From Thermoproteus uzoniensis 768-20 (GTDB taxonomy: Archaea > Thermoproteota > Thermoprotei > Thermoproteales > Thermoproteaceae), in the NCBI RefSeq assembly GCF_000193375.1, contig NC_015315.1, positions 124,001 to 188,000 of the forward strand: a stretch of DNA of 64,000 nt. Reading direction: 5' to 3'. A program made the position numbers and the translations under genes. Under the pieces are notes generated by a model. It was not told the DNA's origin and did not search any database. It was given only the letters and a program-made list of their open reading frames with translations. Below, piece after piece: positions 16,873 through 23,418 of this stretch. Numbering within the stretch: the stretch's first letter is position 1; each line of letters begins with the position of its first letter.

Positions 16873-17666
16873 TGCTCGATGCGCTGTATGGACGCGACCA
16901 CCTTATGCCTCTTAGCGGCCTCCTGGAGGGCTTGGGAGACGTCGTTGAAGGCCGCCTCGAGCTGTTTGGGGTATTTGCCCACTAGGTCTATGCGGTAGCG
17001 GGGCGGGCCCACGACGTATAGCTTCACCGATATGTTGGGGTACTTCTTCTTGACGGCCTCCTCCACCGCCTTGAGCACCTCGCGGATTCTATCAACGCCG
17101 TCGCCCTCTATGCTGACGGCCTTCAAAATGCCCGAGATCTTGACGTCGGGGAGCTCCACGTGTTGCCTCGCTATCTCGAGGACGGCCTCCTCCAGCCGCG
17201 GCGGGAGCTTCAGCGCCTTCAAAACCTCCGGCCCCGTCTTGACGGCCTCCTCGAACGCCTTGAGGGGATCGCCGAAGGCGTCCTCAAAGGACCAGAGCAA
17301 CTTGAGGACGTCTTGTTGCGGGATCCCGGCCTTCGAGGCCGCCAGCTCCAACAGCTTGTACGCCCTGAGCTCCCTCCTCCACTGCAACAGCTTCTTCTCC
17401 TTCTCCTGCTCCCTCACCCTCCTCAACGACACCTCCACGACCCTCATCTTGGGGTTGACCGAGGTGACCTTGAACACGGCCTTCTGCCCCTCCTTGACGT
17501 ATTCCCTTATGCTGTGGAACCAGGACTGGACCACCTCCTGCGTGGGCGCAAACGCCTCGACCTCGTACTCGTCGAGGAATACGTAGACGCCGTGGTCCGC
17601 GATCTTCTTCACGGTCCCTATCACGAGCTCCCCCACGTCGGGGAGATCCTTGCGAGCCAACTTCAT
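16869..17666 (-). CDS. Translation initiation factor aIF2 alpha subunit
   Basis: A 265-aa subunit of the aIF2 heterotrimer that brings initiator tRNA to the ribosome. Residues about 10-85 are an S1 RNA-binding domain (GELVIGTVKKIADHGVYVFL). The helical middle domain follows, and residues about 175-265 form the C-terminal alpha/beta domain that binds the gamma subunit. The Ser51 region of eukaryotes reads HSIREYVKEGQ here. A TATA core at 17687-17695 sits 25 nt before the ATG. Operon with nop10. Confidence 0.93.
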   Translation of the reverse strand: MKLARKDLPDVGELVIGTVKKIADHGVYVFLDEYEVEAFAPTQEVVQSWFHSIREYVKEGQKAVFKVTSVNPKMRVVEVSLRRVREQEKEKKLLQWRRELRAYKLLELAASKAGIPQQDVLKLLWSFEDAFGDPLKAFEEAVKTGPEVLKALKLPPRLEEAVLEIARQHVELPDVKISGILKAVSIEGDGVDRIREVLKAVEEAVKKKYPNISVKLYVVGPPRYRIDLVGKYPKQLEAAFNDVSQALQEAAKRHKVVASIQRIEQ

Positions 17667-17696
17667 AGCCTGCCCCGAGGCCTCTCTATAAAAACT

Positions 17697-20072
17697 TTAG
17701 GTTATCTGGTACACCACGACCCAGCCGTAGGGCTTAGAGACGTAGACCAGCCTCAAGTTGGGCGGGAGCGAGGTGGTGGCGAAGCCCGTGGCGTTGAGCC
17801 CTGCAATCGGGTAGCAGAAGCCCGCCGAGGAGACTGTGCAGAGAGAGCCCAATATGACCTGGTTCTGCGGCGGTATCTTGGCGTACGCGTAGTAGACGTC
17901 CCACGGCACGTAGGTCTCGTTGCCCGTCAATATATTGGCGGCCGGCACCCCGGCGAATATCCACGTCGGGTAGCCGTAGGGGCTGTAGGTCGTCCACATC
18001 CAGTAGACCCTCTCCATGTTGAAGAGCATTGTGTAGAGCAACGCGGTGAGGTTGAGCGGCACTATGAGGAACTGGTTGCCTACGACGAAGTAGGGCCCGG
18101 TCTGGGACGTGCCGGTGAAGAAGTAGCCGAACGGGTTGGCCAGATGCTGGGCGTAGCTGGCCGGGAGGCCGAACTTGGTCACGTCCGTCCCGTATATCTG
18201 GTTAGCTATCTGCGCCATCCAGTACGACTTGAGGAAGTCGCCGCCGGCAGGTATCTCGGGGACCAAGGTGCAGAAGGGCAGGGCGAACCAGCCCGTCGCG
18301 TTGCCCAGCTGGACTATCTGGCTACTCCACAGCCCGAACTGGCTATAGCCCGGATACGCGCAGAGGGCGCTCCAAGGCATGAAGGCCGCTATGTAGTGCG
18401 TCTTGAGGTCCTTCGAGAATATGTTTATCCCCGTCTCCACCGGCGACATGAAGGCCAGGCCTATGGTGCCTATCTGCGTCGAGTTTATGGTCGAATTGTC
18501 GGCGAGGCTCGGGCGGTGGCCCAATATGGTGACCCAGTAGCCGTAGTCCCACCACTCGGCCACCGACGCGTTGGGCGGCAACCTGGTAGCCATCCACATA
18601 AGCGCGTCGAGCCAGTCGGCGCTGGGAACCGAGGGACCGGCCGTCGCCGACACCACTATCTGCTGGGGAGAGGTGGCGGTGCCCCAGCCCAACGCCGTGA
18701 ACAAAGCCAGCGAGGCTATCGCCATCAAGGCAACGGCCCAGCCGAACCTCCTTATTTTGAGCAACTGAGCCATGCCGACGGCCGCGGCGGCGACGGCCGC
18801 CGGGGCTACGAGTATCAGAAGACGGACCTCGGTGACCGCCGTGTAGCTGCCGGTCACTAGGTAGGCCAGAAGCGGCAGGGCGTAGGGGCTGGCAAGTGAG
18901 GGTATGGAGGCTATTATGAACGGTATCACGGGCCCGTAGGAGCCGAGCTCAAGCTGGAAGGTGGAGTAGGTGTGCTCCGCCACGCTCTGCACTATGGCGG
19001 ACCTGCCGAAGGGCAGTATGGTCGCCAGGAACTTGCCCGATATCACGTGGAAGTAGGCGAGTATGGGTATCGAGGCGGCGACCAGGACAACCGCGGCGGC
19101 TATGACCCAGGCAAACCTCTTGAGGAATCTATAGGACCGGGCCAAGCCCACCCTGGCCTCCAGGAAGTAGTAGCCCACGACGGCCAGCAACCCGAGGGTC
19201 GGTATGAAGTTGTATATAGATTTGAGCATGTGCGGGCCATACCTCAGCACTGCCGACTCGAACGCGGCGAAGAGGAAGTAGAATATGGCGTACGATATGG
19301 CGAGGTTCCTCGTGGAGAATCCGGGCGACATCCCCTGCGCGGCCCTCAGAACCGCGTAGGCTACCAGCACGAGGGCCGAGAGGCCGACTAAATTCCAGAT
19401 GTAGAACTGGGCTCCCCAAGTCCAGGCAATGAAGCCTATGGCGACGGTCCCCAACACCCCGTATAGGACCGGCCTCTTCTTGAGGGCCTCTATCAAGAGA
19501 CCGAGGCCGAGCGGGGCCAGGAAGAGCGTCAACGCCTCGTCGTCGAACCACCCGCCGAAGCCTCTCTGCAGGTAGGTGGGGGCTATGGCTGTCAGCAACG
19601 CGGCCAAGACGGCGGCTTTCTTGTCGGAGAACCGCGACACGAAGTAGTACATGGTGAAGACGGCGAGCGCGTTGTAGAGCGCCGGGGCCACGACCACGGC
19701 GTGCCATAGGTCGAAGCCGAAGGGCTTGAGCAGGAAGTACACGGAGAGGCCATAGAGGGAGACGCCCGGTATTAGGACGCGGGCCCAGTCGACGCCCCAG
19801 GGATACCAGAAGTCCGGGAAGTACGCGCCCTTGAACCACCAAGATATGCCGTGTTGCAACGTGTAGAGGGCCAGGTAGTACCTTATATAGGGGTCGAACT
19901 CGTCTATCCACCAGCCCCAGTAGAAGACCCTGTACATCCTGAAGTAGAGAGCCATAGCGAACGAGGCGACGAGTGCGCTGGCCACCACTCCTGTCCAGAG
20001 AAGGTCTCTTCCCCCAGCCGAGGCGCTTGTCTGAGCGCCTTGGGCGGAGGAGCTCTTGCCGGTGAGAGCCAT
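17697..20072 (-). CDS. aglB: Oligosaccharyltransferase STT3/AglB
   Basis: A 791-aa membrane enzyme that moves the lipid-linked glycan to Asn in N-X-S/T sites of secreted proteins. Residues about 20-500 hold some 11-13 membrane helices; the first outer loop has WIDEFDPYIRYY with the catalytic acidic residues, and WFDDEALTLF is the second acidic site. The soluble C-terminal domain begins with SVAEWWDYGYW, the WWDYG acceptor-binding signature. I start at ATG 20072 (MALTGKSS), which is 23 nt after a TATA core at 20089-20097; the 36-residue upward extension crosses that promoter and is not protein-like. Confidence 0.93.
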   Translation of the reverse strand: MALTGKSSSAQGAQTSASAGGRDLLWTGVVASALVASFAMALYFRMYRVFYWGWWIDEFDPYIRYYLALYTLQHGISWWFKGAYFPDFWYPWGVDWARVLIPGVSLYGLSVYFLLKPFGFDLWHAVVVAPALYNALAVFTMYYFVSRFSDKKAAVLAALLTAIAPTYLQRGFGGWFDDEALTLFLAPLGLGLLIEALKKRPVLYGVLGTVAIGFIAWTWGAQFYIWNLVGLSALVLVAYAVLRAAQGMSPGFSTRNLAISYAIFYFLFAAFESAVLRYGPHMLKSIYNFIPTLGLLAVVGYYFLEARVGLARSYRFLKRFAWVIAAAVVLVAASIPILAYFHVISGKFLATILPFGRSAIVQSVAEHTYSTFQLELGSYGPVIPFIIASIPSLASPYALPLLAYLVTGSYTAVTEVRLLILVAPAAVAAAAVGMAQLLKIRRFGWAVALMAIASLALFTALGWGTATSPQQIVVSATAGPSVPSADWLDALMWMATRLPPNASVAEWWDYGYWVTILGHRPSLADNSTINSTQIGTIGLAFMSPVETGINIFSKDLKTHYIAAFMPWSALCAYPGYSQFGLWSSQIVQLGNATGWFALPFCTLVPEIPAGGDFLKSYWMAQIANQIYGTDVTKFGLPASYAQHLANPFGYFFTGTSQTGPYFVVGNQFLIVPLNLTALLYTMLFNMERVYWMWTTYSPYGYPTWIFAGVPAANILTGNETYVPWDVYYAYAKIPPQNQVILGSLCTVSSAGFCYPIAGLNATGFATTSLPPNLRLVYVSKPYGWVVVYQIT

Positions 20073-20097
20073 AGGGATTACGGGGGCTTTATTAAGA

Positions 20098-20255
20098 TAC
20101 TTTTCCGGCGTCCCCGGGCCGAATGGCCAGCTCGGGCCCCGTGCTCCCCAGGTCGTCCGAAGAGCAAAAGGGGATATCACCCGGGGCTCGGCAACCTCTG
20201 GACAGAAGGCCTACGCCGCCAAGGTTGCGGATGCGGGGGCAACCGGCCGTTAAAT
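20098..20255. other. GC-rich non-coding spacer with strong folding potential
   Basis: About 160 bp between the STT3 promoter and the end of the zinc-ribbon gene have no credible reading frame. On the minus strand a TATA-like ATATTTAAC (about 20249-20257) is followed some 25 nt later by GCAACCT (about 20223-20228) that can pair with AGGTTGC (about 20190-20196), and then by GGG-TGATAT-CCC and GGCC-ATTC-GGCC hairpins. This may be a small RNA gene, or only an unusual spacer. Confidence 0.3.
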
Positions 20256-20276
20256 ATGCGCCGGGCTGAAGCAATC

Positions 20277-20450
20277 CTATCGGGGCCTTGTCAGGAGCTT
20301 GGCCGCTATCTTTATCGGCCTCCTCTCTATGGGGGAGAGGCATTTGGGGCAGTAGCCGCCCCAGATCTTCGCGACGGCCTCCACGGTCTTGGGCTCGGGG
20401 CCCCTGTAGAGCTCAAAGCCGCAACTAACGCACCTAACCGTGTACACCAC
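20277..20450 (-). CDS. Small zinc-ribbon protein, 57 aa
   Basis: A 57-aa protein beginning with two GTG codons and reading VVYTVRCVSCGFELYRG, later GGYCPKCLSPIERRP and ending KIAAKLLTRPR. The two CxxC pairs, about 23 residues apart, form a zinc ribbon. The positive C-terminal half suggests nucleic acid or ribosome contact; I cannot name the family. TATA-like CTTAATAA at 20469-20477 lies about 25 nt before the GTG at 20450, which supports a leaderless start there. It stands alone between the STT3 gene and the RNase H-fold gene. Confidence 0.72.
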   Translation of the reverse strand: MVYTVRCVSCGFELYRGPEPKTVEAVAKIWGGYCPKCLSPIERRPIKIAAKLLTRPR

Positions 20451-20471
20451 TTCTGGATCCGCCCAGAGTTA

Positions 20472-21026
20472 TTAAGGTTTCCGGCATATGTCCAGTGCAA
20501 TACCCTGCGACAAGACAAAGCTCAAGGCGTCTATCTCGTCCTCGGCGAGGCCGGGGTACTTCCGCCTCAGCCAGTAGCGGCCCCGCGAGGCTCTCCTCTC
20601 GTCGACCAGCTTGACGCGCGGAGCCGCCCCGCAGAGGGTCTTCAGACCGCCGAACAGCTCCGAGGGGTCAACGTAGGGGGAGAAGCCAACCGATATCTCG
20701 GCCACGCCCTTGACGGCGGACAGGATTTTTTTGAGAACGTCGGCGGAAACCACGGCGTGTAGCAGGGGGTTGCCCCGCCAGACCATGACCAAGCCGTTCC
20801 TAACCGCGCCGAGATCTACGCCGAGCTCCGCGCCGGGGAGGACAGAGCTGAGGCCCGAGAAGAGCTGGAGGGGGACGTCGCCGGAGCAGTCCAACGCCAC
20901 GCCGTCGCCGCCGAGGGCGGAATCGACTATGGTGACGTCGCGCGGGCCGTAGGCTAGCCCGAAGACGTACCTCCTCGCCTCCTCGAAACACCGCCGGCGC
21001 CCCACGAAGCCCAGCTCCAACGCCAA
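20472..21026 (-). CDS. Putative RNase H-fold (RuvC/YqgF-like) protein
   Basis: A 184-aa protein without a name I know. Three segments follow the RNase H-like nuclease pattern: a first strand GAELGVDLGAVRNGLVMVW with Asp71, a mid-protein acidic pair in KLVDERRASRGRYW, and EDEIDALSFVLSQG near the end, very like the last helix of RuvC-type resolvases with its metal-binding Asp. That would make it a nuclease or resolvase acting on DNA or RNA. The start is TTG at 21026, or TTG 21020, which sits better (about 23 nt) behind the shared TATA core at 21039-21048. Divergent from the DHH phosphoesterase gene. Confidence 0.5.
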   Translation of the reverse strand: MALELGFVGRRRCFEEARRYVFGLAYGPRDVTIVDSALGGDGVALDCSGDVPLQLFSGLSSVLPGAELGVDLGAVRNGLVMVWRGNPLLHAVVSADVLKKILSAVKGVAEISVGFSPYVDPSELFGGLKTLCGAAPRVKLVDERRASRGRYWLRRKYPGLAEDEIDALSFVLSQGIALDICRKP

Positions 21027-21038
21027 TCCGGCGTAGGC

Positions 21039-21048
21039 TATTTAAATA
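21039..21048. promoter_or_regulatory. Palindromic TATA shared by divergent genes
   Basis: TATTTAAATA is a perfect palindrome in the 39 bp between two divergent starts, 22 nt from the GTG of the DHH gene and 18-24 nt from the two possible TTG starts of the minus-strand gene. One TBP site may serve both directions. Confidence 0.5.
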
Positions 21049-21065
21049 TCCTTCGCCCCTCTGCC

Positions 21066-22052
21066 GTGAGGCTCCTCGACGCGCTTTACGCCAAGATCGC
21101 CGGAAGGCCGCTGGCACTCTGCGACGCCAACGACGTGGACGGCATAGCGTCGGCCGCGTTGTTCCTCAGAAGGCACCCTGACGGCGTCGTCGTCCTCGCG
21201 TACCCCACCGACGTCCAGAAGGGGCGCTGGATCAAGTGGCTCCGGTGGAACTTCGTCGCCGACCTGCCCTGCCCCGGCAAGGCCGATCTGCGCGCCGACC
21301 ACCACGTGACGAACAAGCCGTGCGCCGCCGCCGAGTTCTACGACCCCGAGGCGCCCGCCTCGGCAGTGCTGGCCCTAAAGGCTCTCGGCCTCTCCGGCGA
21401 TCCGGTAGCCGAGGAGATAGCGGAGGCCGCCCGGCAGACCGACACCGCGAACATCGTGGACGACGCCGTGAGGGACCTCGACCTCGCCGTCCGCTACGCC
21501 AAATACGGCGAGAAGCTCCTAGTCGCCAGAGCCCTAGCCGAGAAGGGCCTCAAGGCCCTCGAGGACCCGGCGATCGCGGCGCTCGTCGAGAGGGGGAGGA
21601 AGCTGGCGGCAATAGTGGACGCCTTGGCCCAGGCCATACCGGCCAGAAAGACGCTCGCCGTGTACAGCGCGGTCAAGCTACCCATATCGTACAGATCGCT
21701 CGCCATAGCCCTACAGAAGAAGGGCGCGGTCTACGTCAACATATTCGTGAAGCTGGGCAGGGGCAGATACAGGCTGTACTGCGGCGCCGAGAGGGGGAGC
21801 GGGTACGACTGCACCAAGATAGCCGCGGCCATGGGCGGAGGCGGCCACAGATACGCGGCCGGCGCCGTCGTCAAGGCCCCCTTGCTGGACCCAGACAAGC
21901 CCTTGAGGGCCTTCTTGGAGCTCGCCGCGCCCGACGTCCTCTACGTCATAGGGCAGTGCCCCAGCAACATAAAAACCCAATGCGTCCCGATACGGTATGA
22001 TGAGAAGGGGGTTCAGCCGAACAGTGAGAGGACTTCAGCGGAGCTGACCTAA
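21066..22052 (+). CDS. DHH family phosphoesterase (RecJ-like)
   Basis: A 328-aa DHH/DHHA1 protein. The N-terminal domain has DANDVDGIASAALFL and the DHH triad in RADHHVTNK, which bind two metal ions; a further Asp is in TDTANIVDD. The C-terminal DHHA1 domain ends with MGGGGHRYAAGA. Members are 5'-3' single-strand exonucleases (archaeal RecJ/GAN), nanoRNases or cyclic nucleotide phosphodiesterases; this short form could be any of these. The last 25 residues or so look unlike the family and lie on top of a candidate C/D box RNA, so the 3' end serves two purposes. Confidence 0.8.
   Translation: MRLLDALYAKIAGRPLALCDANDVDGIASAALFLRRHPDGVVVLAYPTDVQKGRWIKWLRWNFVADLPCPGKADLRADHHVTNKPCAAAEFYDPEAPASAVLALKALGLSGDPVAEEIAEAARQTDTANIVDDAVRDLDLAVRYAKYGEKLLVARALAEKGLKALEDPAIAALVERGRKLAAIVDALAQAIPARKTLAVYSAVKLPISYRSLAIALQKKGAVYVNIFVKLGRGRYRLYCGAERGSGYDCTKIAAAMGGGGHRYAAGAVVKAPLLDPDKPLRAFLELAAPDVLYVIGQCPSNIKTQCVPIRYDEKGVQPNSERTSAELT
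21992..22052 (+). ncRNA. Candidate C/D box guide RNA (overlaps DHH gene end)
   Basis: Boxes in order: C ATGATGA (21997-22003), 13 nt, D' CCGA (22017-22020), 3 nt, C' GTGAGAG (22024-22030), 13 nt, D CTGA (22044-22047). C and D are perfect; the inner boxes are weak, as is common. A TATA-like ATAAAAA at about 21969-21975 lies some 25 nt before the C box. The order and spacing are those of archaeal 2'-O-methylation guides bound by L7Ae, Nop5 and fibrillarin. Targets were not determined. Confidence 0.5.
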
Positions 22053-22189
22053 CTACCCCGCAACCCCGGCTAGGACGCAACCGCCCGCATCAACCGACGC
22101 CGCTCTCTGACGGCCGGGATCTCGGCGCCTCGGCTAATGTCGAGGCCGCGCCGGGCGGAAGGGATAGGAGGACCTACGCCGACAGACGG

Positions 22190-22945
22190 CTAGATAACCT
22201 CGGGCGCCCTGACCTCGACGCCCAGCTCCTCGGCCAGCTCAAGCGCCCTCCTCCTGATCGCCGGTCCGACTATGAGTAGCCTAGGCTTCACCTTGTTAAC
22301 CCTCTCGTAGAGAAGGCCCTCTCTATACAGCTCGGCCACATCCCCGCGGTCTATGGCGGCCTTGTACTCGACGAGCACGTGTTCGTTGTCCCTAACGAGG
22401 ACGTCTACATCGATGACGGAGGGATGGCCGAACACGACGCCCTCGCCGTCGAAATAAGTCCAGCGCCGAACCTGGTAGACCTTGAGCAAGTCGCTCACCA
22501 GATACTTGACGGACTCCCTAAAGGCCTCCTCGGTGAATAGCCCATAGCGGTAGCCCAACGCCGTTACCGACGAAGCTAGCTTCTCGACGGTGTTCTGCAT
22601 GAGGAGTATAGCCTCTCCGTGCCTTCTAACGTCCTCGCTCAAGACCTCCACTACTCTCCTCGAATCCTCGGAGGATCTCGACAGAATCTCGACGGTCCCC
22701 CTCAGACTATCAACCGAACTCCTCAACCCCTCGACCGACTTGCTTAGGGCCTCCACGGCCTTCCTCAACTCGCCGATCTCCTCGCCGTGTTTAGCAACGA
22801 CGTCCTTCAACTCGCCAATTGCCCTCACTAGCTTGTCTATAGACGCCCTAATATCCGCGATTCCTAGGAGCCCCATCACCGCATACCTAAACTCCTCGTC
22901 CTCCCTCAACAACGCTAGGATCTCCCTTTTCAGATCAGAACCCAC
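22190..22945 (-). CDS. Coiled-coil protein with PD-(D/E)XK nuclease-like domain
   Basis: A 251-aa protein of a kind multiplied in Thermoproteales (DUF3782-like, from memory). Residues about 25-120 are a long coiled coil (heptads such as IGELRKAVEALSKSVEGL). Residues about 135-250 form a nuclease-like fold in which VIDVDVLV and LVEYKAAID give the D...ExK core of PD-(D/E)XK enzymes. Whether it cuts DNA is not known. GTG 22945 is supported by a TATA core at about 22963-22975. Stands alone. Confidence 0.7.
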   Translation of the reverse strand: MGSDLKREILALLREDEEFRYAVMGLLGIADIRASIDKLVRAIGELKDVVAKHGEEIGELRKAVEALSKSVEGLRSSVDSLRGTVEILSRSSEDSRRVVEVLSEDVRRHGEAILLMQNTVEKLASSVTALGYRYGLFTEEAFRESVKYLVSDLLKVYQVRRWTYFDGEGVVFGHPSVIDVDVLVRDNEHVLVEYKAAIDRGDVAELYREGLLYERVNKVKPRLLIVGPAIRRRALELAEELGVEVRAPEVI

Positions 22946-23418
22946 ATATAGAGGAGGTACCAGATTATTTAAACCCTATAATCCCTCGGATATACAACGC
23001 CTATGCTGGGGCAATGCCCGCGCCGCAACGGCCGCCGCGACGTAAGGCAAGTCCGCTAATTATGACGGCCTCGCGATCGCGAGGCATCGGCCCTAAGGTT
23101 TATCGATCCTCAATTTTATTAAAAATGCGGCGCCGCACTGCCTATTTTTCAACGACGGGCGCCTCTACCCTCTCCGCGAATATTTATGCCGGAATTCCTC
23201 GGCAACTGCTGCGGCTAAGGCTAGAAATCTCGCGGGAATCTACAGATACGCTTGTTGGACGCTCGGGTAAGCGCCACACGGCTATAAGGAGGAGCCGGCC
23301 TCGCCTTTTGGAACGAGGGGTCTGAGGGCTTGGTACGGCCTCCATTTCGGCGATCTCCAGACGCCGCCGGCTGGCTTGAGTGACGCCAAATATTAATAAG
23401 GTTCAATTCAGCCGTTCC
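22946..23418. other. 473-bp gene-free region upstream of alaS
   Basis: No credible protein gene: a 103-codon frame across it has a composition unlike the neighbours. It holds the promoter of the minus-strand gene at the left, several AT cores (about 23114-23125, 23175-23186), the alaS TATA at about 23388-23398, an 18-bp perfect palindrome at 23068-23085 and a 10-bp one at 23127-23136. A foldable stretch between 23200 and 23340 includes CCTCG...CGAGG. Confidence 0.5.
23068..23085. repeat. 18-bp perfect palindrome
   Basis: GCCTCGCGATCGCGAGGC is its own reverse complement with no loop. It could be a dimer-binding site or form a very stable hairpin. It lies about 330 bp before alaS. Confidence 0.7.

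Noticed and set aside
17160-18860. A 566-codon open frame on the plus strand opposite aIF2-alpha and STT3
   Set aside because: It is antisense to two certain genes, crosses both and the promoter between them, and its low-complexity Arg/Leu/Gly composition is that of a GC-rich shadow frame.
20201-20217. GACAGAAGGCCTACGCC as the P4 3' strand of an RNase P RNA
   Set aside because: The matching 5' strand (GAGGAAAGTC-like) is not found within a suitable distance on the same strand, so I do not call RNase P; kept only as part of a candidate RNA.
22053-22189. GC-rich spacer between converging genes as an RNA gene
   Set aside because: Some pairing is possible but there is no TATA core, no box motif and no clear closing stem on either strand.
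23014-23325. A 103-codon frame upstream of alaS
   Set aside because: Residue make-up is unlike neighbouring proteins, it runs over palindromes and AT cores, and no start has a fitting promoter.
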